Assembly (NCBI RefSeq): GCF_030697305.1
Contig: NZ_JAUYQL010000113.1
Location: 1 to 63,747 of the forward strand
Direction: 5' to 3'
DNA: 63,747 bases
Origin: Phenylobacterium sp.
Lineage (GTDB): Bacteria > Pseudomonadota > Alphaproteobacteria > Caulobacterales > Caulobacteraceae
Shown: positions 37,093-45,666 of the stretch, one piece after another
Position numbering within the stretch: position 1 is the first letter of the stretch
How the letters are laid out: the number at the start of each line of letters is the position of its first letter
Notes under the pieces: model-generated
Seen by the model: only the letters and a program-made list of their open reading frames with translations
The model's database searches: none
What the model was told of the DNA's origin: nothing
Made by a program: the position numbers and the translations under genes

Positions 37093-38076
37093 TCACAGGT
37101 CGGGCCGGATGATCGTCCGGCCGACCACCTGCCGCTTGTCCATGTGCGCGAAGGCCTCGCGCCATTGGTCCAGCGGGAATTCCCGATCGACACGCGGCCG
37201 CAGCTCGCCCTGCGCGGCCATCGACCAGATGGCGCGACGGTTCTCCAGGCCCCGTTCCGGGAACTTGCGTCCGTATTCGCCGGCGCGCACGCCGACCACC
37301 GAGAACCCCTTGATCAGCGGCATGTTCACAGACACCGTCGGGATGCGGCCGGAGGTGAAGCCCACCACCAGCAGGCGCCCGTCGAAGGCGATGCAGCGGA
37401 CGCTCTCGTCGAACACGTCGCCGCCCACCGGGTCGTAGATCACGTCGGCGCCGGCCCCGCCGGTCAACGCCTTCACCTGTTCGCGGAAGCCGCCGCTGAT
37501 GTTCAGCGTCGCCTCGGGCGCGTACTCCTTGCGAATGGTCTCGAGCTTGGCGTCGGACGAAGAGGCCGCGATCACCCTCGCGCCCAGCCTCACGCCCAGG
37601 TCCACCGCCGCCAGGCCGACTCCGCCCCCGGCCCCGTGCACCAGCAGCCATTCGCCCGGCTCGATACGCGCGCGTCGCACCAGGGCGACATAGGCGGTGA
37701 TGTAGGCGGACCCGAACGCCGCGGCCTGGGCGAAGCTGAGCGCCTCGGGTTTCGCCTGGAGGTCAGCGACTGCGGCTGTCGCGAACTCGGAGAATCCACC
37801 GATCCGCGGCGGCCCGACCACGGCGTCGCCCGGCGTGAACGCCGTGACGCCTTCGCCGACCGCTTCGACCTCGCCGGCGTTCTCCGATCCGCTGATGAAC
37901 GGAAGCGGCGGCTTGAACTGATATTCACCGCGCGTCTGCAGCAGGTCGGTGAAGTTCACGCCGGAGGCGCGGACCCGCATCAGGACCTCACCAGGGCCTG
38001 GCTTTGGCGTCTCCACCTGTTGCAGCGAGCAGCCGGCGAAGTCCTTCAGCAGGTCGTCGACCACCAGGGCGCGCAT
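37093..38076 (-). CDS. NADPH:quinone oxidoreductase family protein (zinc-free MDR)
   Basis: A 327-residue medium-chain dehydrogenase/reductase without structural or catalytic zinc ligands. The N-terminal GroES-like fold (ASGVNFTDLLQTRGEY) is followed by the nucleotide fold (VHGAGGGVGLAAVDLG). It is downstream of a TetR gene in the same direction (43 bases apart), so the regulator probably controls it. The ATG is at 38076. Confidence 0.92.
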   Translation of the reverse strand: MRALVVDDLLKDFAGCSLQQVETPKPGPGEVLMRVRASGVNFTDLLQTRGEYQFKPPLPFISGSENAGEVEAVGEGVTAFTPGDAVVGPPRIGGFSEFATAAVADLQAKPEALSFAQAAAFGSAYITAYVALVRRARIEPGEWLLVHGAGGGVGLAAVDLGVRLGARVIAASSSDAKLETIRKEYAPEATLNISGGFREQVKALTGGAGADVIYDPVGGDVFDESVRCIAFDGRLLVVGFTSGRIPTVSVNMPLIKGFSVVGVRAGEYGRKFPERGLENRRAIWSMAAQGELRPRVDREFPLDQWREAFAHMDKRQVVGRTIIRPDL

Positions 38077-38119
38077 CAAAATCCAGTCTGCATTTTGCGG
38101 CGTTTCATGCTCGAGCGGC

Positions 38120-38740
38120 TCAGGCCCCGGCGCGCGGCAGGCCCTTGAGGCCGAACAGGATCATGCCGACCGCGAACGCCGCGGCTCCGGCGGTGTCAAT
38201 AGGCCTACGCTCCAGCATCTTGTCGCCGACGCCGCGCGCCACGGCGATGCAGGCGGCTGCGAGGAAATCGGCGTCGACGGCCGGCGCGCCGCGGGCCACC
38301 TCGGCGACGATCGCGTCGCGGACTTCGGCGAACACCGCCGCGGTTTCCGGCGTCTCGCCCTGGACGTGAGGGTGGGGCTCTCCCGGCGGGCGGCGGGCGA
38401 CCCAGTTGCGGTGCTCGTCAGCCAGAAACTCGTAGTAGGCGTCGATGGCGGCGCGGACGAAGGCCTCGAAGTCCGCCGACTCCGCGCGGCGTGCGCGCAG
38501 GATCGGGCCGAACCGCCGCGCACCCTCGTCTGCGAGGGCGGCGAACACCTCCTCCTTGGATCGGTAGTAGTTGTAGAAGGTCCCGGCGGCGAGGCCGGTG
38601 CGACGGATAATGTCGCGCACCGTGGCCGCGTCATAGCCCATCTCGCCGAACACCTGGCGCGCCGCGTCGAGGATCGCGTTGCGATTCTGAAGCTTGGTCT
38701 GCTCCCGCTTGCCGGCGGGAAGGAACGCGACCTTGGGCAT
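38120..38740 (-). CDS. TetR family transcriptional regulator
   Basis: A 206-residue repressor. The N-terminal HTH runs through ILDAARQVFGEMGYDAATVR and TGLAAGTFYNYYRSKEEVF; the C-terminal ligand domain has no match I can name. It is transcribed with the quinone oxidoreductase. An inverted repeat 23 bases upstream is the likely operator. Confidence 0.92.
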   Translation of the reverse strand: MPKVAFLPAGKREQTKLQNRNAILDAARQVFGEMGYDAATVRDIIRRTGLAAGTFYNYYRSKEEVFAALADEGARRFGPILRARRAESADFEAFVRAAIDAYYEFLADEHRNWVARRPPGEPHPHVQGETPETAAVFAEVRDAIVAEVARGAPAVDADFLAAACIAVARGVGDKMLERRPIDTAGAAAFAVGMILFGLKGLPRAGA

Positions 38741-38762
38741 ACACGCCTCATCCAGTCAAAAA

Positions 38763-38774
38763 TGACACATGTCA
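38763..38774. promoter_or_regulatory. Probable TetR operator
   Basis: TGACA-CA-TGTCA is a perfect 5-base inverted repeat with a 2-base centre, located just upstream of the TetR start. This is the usual position and form for autoregulation. Confidence 0.5.
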
Positions 38775-38810
38775 CTCTAACCCTGTGGCGGCGGAACGCC
38801 AGTCTGTTCC

Positions 38811-39230
38811 TTACGGTGTGGGGAGGCGCATCGGGGCCGGCGACACCCATACCGGCGCTGGCGCGCGGGGCGTTGTGCAACCGGCGCGGCATCGCCCCCA
38901 GGCGCTGGAGCACTCGTCAGAGGAATCTCCGCCGAGGCAGAAGTAGTAGCTTTGGGCGCATTCCAGACGGCACTGCCCGCCGTCGGGCGACAGCGAGGAC
39001 GGCATGGGCGGAAGCGGCGACGGCTCCGAAGGCGGCGCATCGCCGCGCACGGCCTGGGACTGCGCTGGACGCGCCGGCTGTGGGTTGATCGCCCCGCGCA
39101 AGGCAGGCGGGCGACTTGCGGCGCCAGACTGGCCGGTCGCGGGCCGGCTCGACTGCTGCGCGCTCGACGCATCCGCCAGACAGGCGGTCGCCAAGAATGC
39201 CAGGCCGAACAACACGGTCATCCGGCGCAT
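38811..39230 (-). CDS. Small exported cysteine-rich protein of unknown function
   Basis: A 139-residue protein with a signal peptide (MTVLFGLAFLATACLA), a Pro/Ser/Gln-rich middle and six cysteines in the last ~45 residues, in the order CRLEC, FC, EC, RC, GC. The spacing suggests disulfide bonding in the periplasm. The AGGAGG site upstream supports the start at 39230. I do not recognise a family. A Cys in the signal segment (ATACLA) could also be a lipobox. Confidence 0.7.
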   Translation of the reverse strand: MRRMTVLFGLAFLATACLADASSAQQSSRPATGQSGAASRPPALRGAINPQPARPAQSQAVRGDAPPSEPSPLPPMPSSLSPDGGQCRLECAQSYYFCLGGDSSDECSSAWGRCRAGCTTPRAPAPVWVSPAPMRLPTP

Positions 39231-39403
39231 GCGCCAAGGGCCTCCTGGATCGTCACCGACGCGCGGGATTCTAGGCGTCCGCGCACCGCCTGCACATGAT
39301 GAATGATTCCTTGGTCGAAGCCCGGATGGAATCGCCGACGCGAGTCGTTGACCTCTCGATGGCCGCTTGCCGCAATGAAGCGCTTGGCGTCCGGGGCTGT
39401 AAA

Positions 39404-39910
39404 ATGTCGGACCCATTCAAAGACCGGGTGCTGGAGTTGATGCCCACCCTTCGCGGCTACGCGATGGCGCTGACGCGCTCGCCGAGCGAAGCGGACGACC
39501 TGGTCCAGGACGCCTTGATGCGGGCCTGGCGTTACCGCAGCGGGTTCAAGCCGGGGACCAATCTGGAAGCCTGGCTGTGCGCCATCCTACGCAATTGCTT
39601 CTACACGGGACTGCAGAAGAACCGCCGCACGGTGGCCGACGTCGACGGCCGCCACGCCGCCCAGCTTTCGTCGCCGCCCGACCAGGAATGGCGCCTGCGC
39701 TACAGCGAACTGCTGGAGGCGCTGAAGCAACTGAGCGCGGAGACCCGCGACGCCCTGCTGCTGGTTGTCGGCGCCGGCCTTACCTACGAGGACGCCGCCG
39801 AGATCACCGGCTGCGCGGTGGGCACGCTGAAGAGCCGCGTGCACCGCGCCCGCACCCATCTCGCCGAAATCACCGATCCCCAGATGTTCGGCGTGGAGTC
39901 GGCCCGCTAG
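39404..39910 (+). CDS. ECF RNA polymerase sigma factor (first copy)
   Basis: A 168-residue sigma-70 family factor of the ECF type. Region 2 covers GYAMALTRSPSEADDLVQDA and the following MRAWRYR; region 4 covers LTYEDAAEITGCAVGTLKSR. It resembles the EcfG-like group of alphaproteobacteria, but no NepR or PhyR gene is adjacent. It is closely related to the ECF factor at 54531. An upstream in-frame start is possible; the ATG at 39404 matches the start of the paralogue. The end overlaps the convergent RidA gene by 4 bases. Confidence 0.9.
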   Translation: MSDPFKDRVLELMPTLRGYAMALTRSPSEADDLVQDALMRAWRYRSGFKPGTNLEAWLCAILRNCFYTGLQKNRRTVADVDGRHAAQLSSPPDQEWRLRYSELLEALKQLSAETRDALLLVVGAGLTYEDAAEITGCAVGTLKSRVHRARTHLAEITDPQMFGVESAR

Positions 39911-40302
39911 TCGCGGCTGGCCACGGCGAACACGTCGCACTGCATCAGCATCGAACCTGGCAGCTCATAGGCGAAGATGTGGCGCGCCGGCCGCGACTCC
40001 GGGTCGGGAAAGGCGACGATCCATTCCCGATTGATGGCTTCGCGCGCCGCGGGCACGTCCTTGGCGTAGAACTCGATCTTGACGATGTCCTCCAGGTCCG
40101 CGCCTCCGGCGGCCAGGATCGCGCGCATATTTATGAAGGCCAGGCGCGTCTGTTCGCTCACGTCATCAGGCATCAGGCCGGTCGTGGTGTCCTGGCCGGA
40201 GATCCCGCCGGTGAACAGGATGATGCCCACCCGGCTGGCCGCCGGCGTCGGATTGGTCCCGTGGCTGAAACCCTTGATGTTGATGCTGCGGCGTCGCGCC
40301 AT
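39907..40302 (-). CDS. RidA family (YjgF/YER057c/UK114) protein
   Basis: A 131-residue trimer-forming protein family that often hydrolyses reactive enamine/imine intermediates. The family Arg is visible in ESRPARHIFAYELPG; the C-terminal strand MQCDVFAVAS is typical. The N-terminus (INIKGFSHG) is as in a RidA subgroup. No amino-acid catabolic partner gene is next to it, so the substrate is unknown. Confidence 0.87.
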   Translation of the reverse strand: MARRRSINIKGFSHGTNPTPAASRVGIILFTGGISGQDTTTGLMPDDVSEQTRLAFINMRAILAAGGADLEDIVKIEFYAKDVPAAREAINREWIVAFPDPESRPARHIFAYELPGSMLMQCDVFAVASRD

Positions 40303-40362
40303 CTGCGTCCTCCCTGGATATTTGTTGTGTCGCCGGCTTGGCGTCGGCGTTGTCTTGAGCCC

Positions 40363-41166
40363 TCAGGCCTGCGTGCGTTCCAGCAGCGCCATGGCCGCGG
40401 CGGGGGCGCGGACCTTACCTTCGTGGATGACGAAGGCGAACACCTCGCGCGGCTGTTTTGCAGCAGGCTTCGCCGCGAGCTTGGGCAGGTCGTCCGGCGC
40501 GCCGCCTTTGGCGTAGTCCTCGAACCGCCGAGCCCACTCATCCAGCTCCTTAGTCTGATAGGCCGTCTCGATGTCGTCGGAGCCGCGCATCAGGCGCGCG
40601 TAGACGAAGTCGGCGGTGACGTCGGCGATCATCGGATAGACCTCGTGCTCCGCGCAGCAGATCGCCACCTGGTGCGACCGGCACATCTCGACGAAGGCTG
40701 GATCGGCGAAACTCGCGTGGCGAACCTCCATGCAGTGGCGCAGGGGCAGGCCGTCCAGGGTCTTCGGCAGCAGCTCGAGGAACGCCCCGAAGTCGTCGGG
40801 ATCGAACTTCTTGGTGGCCATGAACTGCCACAGGATCGGCCCCAGGTGCGGGCCAAGCTCGGTCAGGCCCTGGCCCAGGAACTTCTCCATCGACTCGCCC
40901 ATCTCGGCCAGCACGCGGCGGTTGGTGCAGAACCGCGAGGCCTTCACCGTGAACATGAAGTCGTCAGGGACGCTGGCGGCCCACTTGGCGAAGGTCGCGG
41001 GTTTCTGGGTGGAATAGTAGGTCGAGTTGATCTCGATCGCGGTCAGATGGCTGCTCGCGTAGGCCAGTTCGTCGGCCTGCTTAAGGCCCTGCGGATAGAA
41101 GACGCCCCGCCACGGTTCGAACGTCCAGCCGCCGATGCCGGCGCGAATCCGTCCCATCTCAGCCAT
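40363..41166 (-). CDS. DUF72 (YecE) family protein
   Basis: A 267-residue TIM-barrel-like protein of the DUF72 family: RAGIGGWTFEPWRGVFYP at the start, EINSTYYS, and FTVKASRF are diagnostic. The biochemical role is not established. The ATG at 41166 lies 2 bases after the upstream M28 peptidase stop, so it is likely co-transcribed. Confidence 0.9.
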   Translation of the reverse strand: MAEMGRIRAGIGGWTFEPWRGVFYPQGLKQADELAYASSHLTAIEINSTYYSTQKPATFAKWAASVPDDFMFTVKASRFCTNRRVLAEMGESMEKFLGQGLTELGPHLGPILWQFMATKKFDPDDFGAFLELLPKTLDGLPLRHCMEVRHASFADPAFVEMCRSHQVAICCAEHEVYPMIADVTADFVYARLMRGSDDIETAYQTKELDEWARRFEDYAKGGAPDDLPKLAAKPAAKQPREVFAFVIHEGKVRAPAAAMALLERTQA

Positions 41167-41168
41167 GC

Positions 41169-42833
41169 TCACTTCCTCGCTGCGGCGCTCTTGTCGCGTT
41201 CGGCCTTGAACTCGGCGCCCGGTTTCCAGCTCGGCCATTCGCGGGAATTGGCGAGCTGTTCACCCAGCTCATAGAGCAGGCCCATGTCGGCGGCGACGCC
41301 GGCGAGATTCCAGTCCGGACTCCATTCGTCGGCCGGCTGGTGGTAGCGCGCAGAGATATAATCCTGCTGGGCCGCCGCGCCCGCCGCCTTGCCGCCGACC
41401 AGAAGATCCTCACCGGTACCGAACGAGATCGCCGGGACGCCCCGCTTGGCGAACGAGAAGTGGTCGGAGCGGAAGAAGCTGCCGTTCTGTGGCCGCGGGT
41501 CGGGGCTGAAATAGCGTCCATGCTCGCGGCCGACCGCGATCAGGTCGTCCTGTAGTGTGAGCGGCGCATCGCCGGCGGTGGCGAAATCGTGCGCCGGTCC
41601 TGCGACGCTGAGTGAGTCCATGTTGACCACGCCCACAGTGGTCGCCAGCGGATAGAGTGGATTCCAGGCGTAGTATTCGGATCCCAGCAGGCCCTTCTCC
41701 TCGGCGGTCACCGACAGGAACAGCACCGAGCGGGTCGTCTTGGGGGCTTTCGCGAACGCGACCGCCAGCTCGATCAACGCCGCCACGCCCGTGCCGTTGT
41801 CCCGCGCACCATTGTAGATGACGTCGCCCTTGGCGTCCGGTTCGCCGATCCCGAGATGGTCCCAGTGGGCGGTGTAAATCACCGTCTCGTCCGGGTGCGT
41901 GGTTCCGGCGAGCAGCGCGGCGACGTTGCGCGTGACGATCGTCTCGGCCTTCACCGCATAGTCCATCGACACGGTCGCGCCCGGCAGCGGGACCGGTCTG
42001 AACTGCGGCGACCGCGCGCTGATCTTCAGCGCCTCGTAGTCGAGACCGGCGGCCTTCAGCAGATCCGCTGCGGCGTCACGCTGGATCCAGCCCTCGAGCG
42101 GCGCGTGGGCCTTGGTCGGATCGTCGCGGATGATGTCGAACACCGCGCTGGCGTTGGAGTTCTTCACCGTCGCCCAGCCGTAGGCGGCGGGCGCTGTCTC
42201 GTGGATGACCAGGAAGCCGATCGCGCCGCGCCGGGCGGCCTCCTCGTACTTGTAGGTCCAGCGCCCGTAGTAGGTCATCGCCTTGCCGCCGAACGCGCCC
42301 CGGCCGGTCTCGAAATCCGGGTCGTTGACCAGGACCAGCGCCACCTTGCCCTTCAGGTCGTAGCCCTTGAAGTCGTCCCAGCCGCGCTCGGGGGCGTCTA
42401 CGCCGTAGCCGATGAACACCAGCGGCGCGTCCTCGATCGCCACCCGGGTCGCGCCGGTCGCTGCGGCTCGCACGGTGACCTGATCTCCTTGCGACCAGGC
42501 GAACGTCTTGTCGCCCACCTTTGCAGAGGCGGTGATCGGACCGGTGATCTCGAAACGCGCCAGCGGCACGTCCTGGGTCCAGGCGCGCGATCCGTCCGCC
42601 GCCTTGTCTCCACCAGGCCGCAATCCGGCGGCTTTGAACTGCTCGACCAGGTAATCGACCGTCTTGGGTTCCGCGCGCGTCGCCGGCCCACGGCCTTCGA
42701 AGGCGTCAGAGGCCAGGACCTTCACGTGGTCGGCGAGTTTCGCCGGATCGAACACAGGATCAGCGGCGCTGGCCGCATGGGCCTGAAAAGCGAGCGCCAC
42801 GACGGCGGCGGTGATGAAAACAAGCTTTCGCAT
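41169..42833 (-). CDS. M28 family zinc peptidase, exported
   Basis: A 554-residue aminopeptidase-like protein. A signal peptide (LVFITAAVVALAFQAHAASA) is followed by a PA-type insert domain and the M28 catalytic domain. The zinc ligands and catalytic Glu appear in TAHWDHLGIG, GARDNGTGVAAL, TAEEKGLLGSE, NMDS and SDHFSFAKRG. It probably acts on peptides in the periplasm or outside. The ATG at 42833 is used rather than the upstream TTG. Confidence 0.93.
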   Translation of the reverse strand: MRKLVFITAAVVALAFQAHAASAADPVFDPAKLADHVKVLASDAFEGRGPATRAEPKTVDYLVEQFKAAGLRPGGDKAADGSRAWTQDVPLARFEITGPITASAKVGDKTFAWSQGDQVTVRAAATGATRVAIEDAPLVFIGYGVDAPERGWDDFKGYDLKGKVALVLVNDPDFETGRGAFGGKAMTYYGRWTYKYEEAARRGAIGFLVIHETAPAAYGWATVKNSNASAVFDIIRDDPTKAHAPLEGWIQRDAAADLLKAAGLDYEALKISARSPQFRPVPLPGATVSMDYAVKAETIVTRNVAALLAGTTHPDETVIYTAHWDHLGIGEPDAKGDVIYNGARDNGTGVAALIELAVAFAKAPKTTRSVLFLSVTAEEKGLLGSEYYAWNPLYPLATTVGVVNMDSLSVAGPAHDFATAGDAPLTLQDDLIAVGREHGRYFSPDPRPQNGSFFRSDHFSFAKRGVPAISFGTGEDLLVGGKAAGAAAQQDYISARYHQPADEWSPDWNLAGVAADMGLLYELGEQLANSREWPSWKPGAEFKAERDKSAAARK

Positions 42834-43092
42834 CAATAGGGCGCCGCCGTGAATGAACTTGCCTACAGTCTAGTCTGCAGGAGTGAGAACCGTTAGAGGT
42901 CCGCCGATCAACGCAATTATGCACCTGGAGTTCGTTGTGGCGGCCGGCGCATTGCGCTGTCGTCGAGCTGACACCAGTCTGCAATTCGCTCGACGCTGAC
43001 ATATGTTCTACAGGATCGCCGCGGCCGAGGCGGCTCAGACGCGTCTCGGACGCGACCGCCGCACCGGCCCTGACCAGGAACGTTTCCCACCC
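42834..43092. promoter_or_regulatory. Divergent intergenic region upstream of the RND operon
   Basis: This 259-base gap has no gene I can support. It contains a perfect 8-base inverted repeat (CGTCGAGC at 42961-42968, GCTCGACG at 42988-42995), two copies of AGTCTGCA (42872-42879, 42976-42983) and TGACA-TA-TGTTC at 42997-43008, which partly resembles the TetR operator at 38763. It is likely to hold the promoters of the M28 peptidase gene and the efflux operon. Confidence 0.4.
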
Positions 43093-44526
43093 ATGCGCCT
43101 CGCTTTGCCAGCAGCCTCAGCCGCCGGCCTCGCCATCCTGACGCTTGCGGGCTGCGCCTCGGTGCGCGAGCCCACCACCACCCTGCCGCAAGCCTATGAA
43201 GCTCCGGCTGGCGTGGCGACGCCCGCGGCCGGTCTCGATACCTGGTGGACTGCGTTCGGCGACGCCCAGCTTGACGGCCTGATCGACCAGGCCCTGCGCG
43301 CCAGTCCCGACGCGCTCAGCGCCGCCGCTCGCCTTGCCGAAGCCCGCGCGGTCGCACAGACCGCGCTGGCGGCGTTGCTGCCGAACGGCTCGCTGCAGGG
43401 GCAGGGCCGCAAGACCCACACCGAGCAGCTTTCGGGGACGGTGATCAACATCCCCGGCTTCTCCACCAACGGCGATTCCGAGTCCTACTCCGCCAATTTC
43501 GACGTGAGCTGGGAAATCGACCTGTTCGGCCGGCTGCGCTCCGGACGCCGCGCCGCGCGGGGCGACGTCGCCGCGGCACGCTTCAACTACGAAGGCGCTC
43601 GCGCCAGCCTCGCGGCCAATGTCGCCGACACCTACTTCCAGGCGCGCGGGCTGGCCATCCAACTCGACGATGCGCGCGAGACGGTGCGCATCCAGCAGGC
43701 CCTGCAGGACGTCGCCGATCGTCGCGCGCAACGGGGACTGGGCGCGACCTCCGACGCGGACCGGGTGGCCGGCGACCTCGCTCAGGCCCAGGCCCGGGCG
43801 GCGGGGCTGGAAGCCGAGCTGCAGGCCGCCCGTCGCACCTTGCTGGTCCTGGTCGGCCGCGGCGCGGAGCCGACGGCGAACCTGCCGGTGGTCGCCGACC
43901 TCGGCGCTGTTCCGGCGGTCCCGGCGACGCTCCCCAGTGAACTGTTGGCGCGCCGGCCCGACGTGCGCGAGGCCCAGGCGCGCATCGCCGCGGCCGCCGG
44001 TCGGCTCGATGTCGCCGAGCGCGCGTTCTTTCCGACCTTCACCCTGACGCCGGGGCTGGGCTGGTCGCGCAGCCTGCAGCCCGAGTTCTCGTCCACCACT
44101 CGGAACTGGTCTATCGGCGGCGCAGTCAGCCAGCCCATCCTCGACATCCCGCAACTGCTGATCGACCTGAAGGCTCAGAGCGCGCGGACCGAACAGGCGG
44201 TCATCGCCTATGAGAAGGTCGTGCAGACGGCGTTCGCCGAGGCCGAGAACAGCCTGGTTCAGCTGGACGCCGACCGGCGCGGCGTCGTCTTGTTGCAGGG
44301 CGGCGAGCGGCGAGCGGCGCGGGCCTATGAGGCGGCGCGTGTCCGCTACGTGGCGGGGATCGACGACCTGCAGCAGGCGCTGGCCGCCGAGCAGGCCTGG
44401 CGCGCCACGCGGACCCAACTCACCACGGCCCAGGTGCAGGCGCTGCGCCGCGCCGTCCAGGCCTACAAGGCGCTCGGCGGCGGATGGCCTGCCGAGAGCC
44501 TCCCCATGAACGCCCGAGCCCGATAG
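43093..44526 (+). CDS. NodT-family outer-membrane efflux lipoprotein
   Basis: A 477-residue TolC-like outer-membrane channel with a lipoprotein signal (LAILTLAGC). Two OEP repeats are seen, with FDVSWEIDLFGRLRSG and PTFTLTPGLGWSRS. It is the first gene of a three-gene RND efflux operon. The ATG at 43093 is the start of the signal peptide; the frame remains open upstream without one. Confidence 0.94.
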   Translation: MRLALPAASAAGLAILTLAGCASVREPTTTLPQAYEAPAGVATPAAGLDTWWTAFGDAQLDGLIDQALRASPDALSAAARLAEARAVAQTALAALLPNGSLQGQGRKTHTEQLSGTVINIPGFSTNGDSESYSANFDVSWEIDLFGRLRSGRRAARGDVAAARFNYEGARASLAANVADTYFQARGLAIQLDDARETVRIQQALQDVADRRAQRGLGATSDADRVAGDLAQAQARAAGLEAELQAARRTLLVLVGRGAEPTANLPVVADLGAVPAVPATLPSELLARRPDVREAQARIAAAAGRLDVAERAFFPTFTLTPGLGWSRSLQPEFSSTTRNWSIGGAVSQPILDIPQLLIDLKAQSARTEQAVIAYEKVVQTAFAEAENSLVQLDADRRGVVLLQGGERRAARAYEAARVRYVAGIDDLQQALAAEQAWRATRTQLTTAQVQALRRAVQAYKALGGGWPAESLPMNARAR

Positions 44527-44535
44527 AGCCGACGC

Positions 44536-45666
44536 ATGCCGAACACCAAATCTCGCCTGATCGTCATCGTAGGGATGACCGCGTTGCTGGGCCTGGGCGC
44601 TTGCCACAAGAAGCCGCCCGCCGAGACCGACGCGAAACAGCAGGCGCGCTCGGTAAGGGTCGTGCGCGTCGAGCCCAGCGCCGTCACCGGCGCGCTCGCA
44701 GCTTCCGGCGACCTGGTGTCGCGCGAGGAGGCCGCGGTGCAGCCCGAGGTCACCGGCTACCGCGTGTCACGGGTGTTGGTCGACGTCGGCTCCTACGTCC
44801 GGCGCGGGCAGACCCTGGCTGAACTCGACGGCGCGCTGATCAATTCCCAGCTCGAACAACAGGCGGCTCTGGCCGCTCAGGCCGCCGTGCAAGCCGAACA
44901 GGCCGAGGATCAGGCGGCTCGGGTCAAAGGCCTCGACAACCAGGGCGTCCTTTCGCAGGAGCAGATCGAGCAGCGGCGCTTCCAGGCCCGTGCGGCGCGC
45001 GCCAACGCCAACGCCCAGGCCGCCGCGCTCAGGGACGTCCGCACCCGCGCCGGCAAGCTCGCGGTCAGCGCGCCGGTTTCCGGCTTGATTCTCGAGCGCA
45101 CGGTACGCCCCGGCGACCTGTCGGCCGGTTCGGCCACGCCCTGGTTCAGGATCGCGCGCGACGGCCAGATCGAACTCTCGGCGCAGATGTCCGAGGATGA
45201 GCTGACGCGGGTTCATATCGGCCAGCAGGCCACGGTGACGGTTCCCAGCGGGTCGACAGCCATCGGCGTCGTGCGGCTGATCAGTCCGCAGGTCGATCCA
45301 CAGACCAAGCTCGGCTCGGTGCGCGTCACCCTGCCGGTGCGAAGCGACATCCGGGCCGGCGGGTTCGGCCGGGCGGTGTTCGCCGACGCCACGGGGACCG
45401 CGCTCGCCGTGCCGGAGACCGCGATCCGCTACGACGCCGACGGCGCCAGCGTGATGGTCGTCGGCGCGGACAATCGCGTGAAGCGCGTGCCGGTGACCGC
45501 CGGGACTCGGGGCTCTGGCCTGGTGCAACTGGTCAAGGGGCCGCCTGCCGGCACGCGCATCGTCGCGGCCGCCGCGGGCCTGCTGCTGGACGGAGACATG
45601 GTGCGTCCGCTGGAGGTTCGCGCCGCCGCGCCTGCCCCAGCTCCCGCCAAGGCGACCGCCAAATGA
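44536..45666 (+). CDS. RND efflux periplasmic adaptor (membrane fusion protein)
   Basis: A 376-residue adaptor with a lipoprotein signal (LLGLGAC). The lipoyl half-motifs, the alpha-hairpin (QAEQAEDQAARVKGLDNQGV) and beta-barrel (FGRAVFADATGTALAVPE) are in order. It links the inner-membrane pump to the NodT-like channel. The end overlaps the pump gene by 4 bases. Confidence 0.94.
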   Translation: MPNTKSRLIVIVGMTALLGLGACHKKPPAETDAKQQARSVRVVRVEPSAVTGALAASGDLVSREEAAVQPEVTGYRVSRVLVDVGSYVRRGQTLAELDGALINSQLEQQAALAAQAAVQAEQAEDQAARVKGLDNQGVLSQEQIEQRRFQARAARANANAQAAALRDVRTRAGKLAVSAPVSGLILERTVRPGDLSAGSATPWFRIARDGQIELSAQMSEDELTRVHIGQQATVTVPSGSTAIGVVRLISPQVDPQTKLGSVRVTLPVRSDIRAGGFGRAVFADATGTALAVPETAIRYDADGASVMVVGADNRVKRVPVTAGTRGSGLVQLVKGPPAGTRIVAAAAGLLLDGDMVRPLEVRAAAPAPAPAKATAK

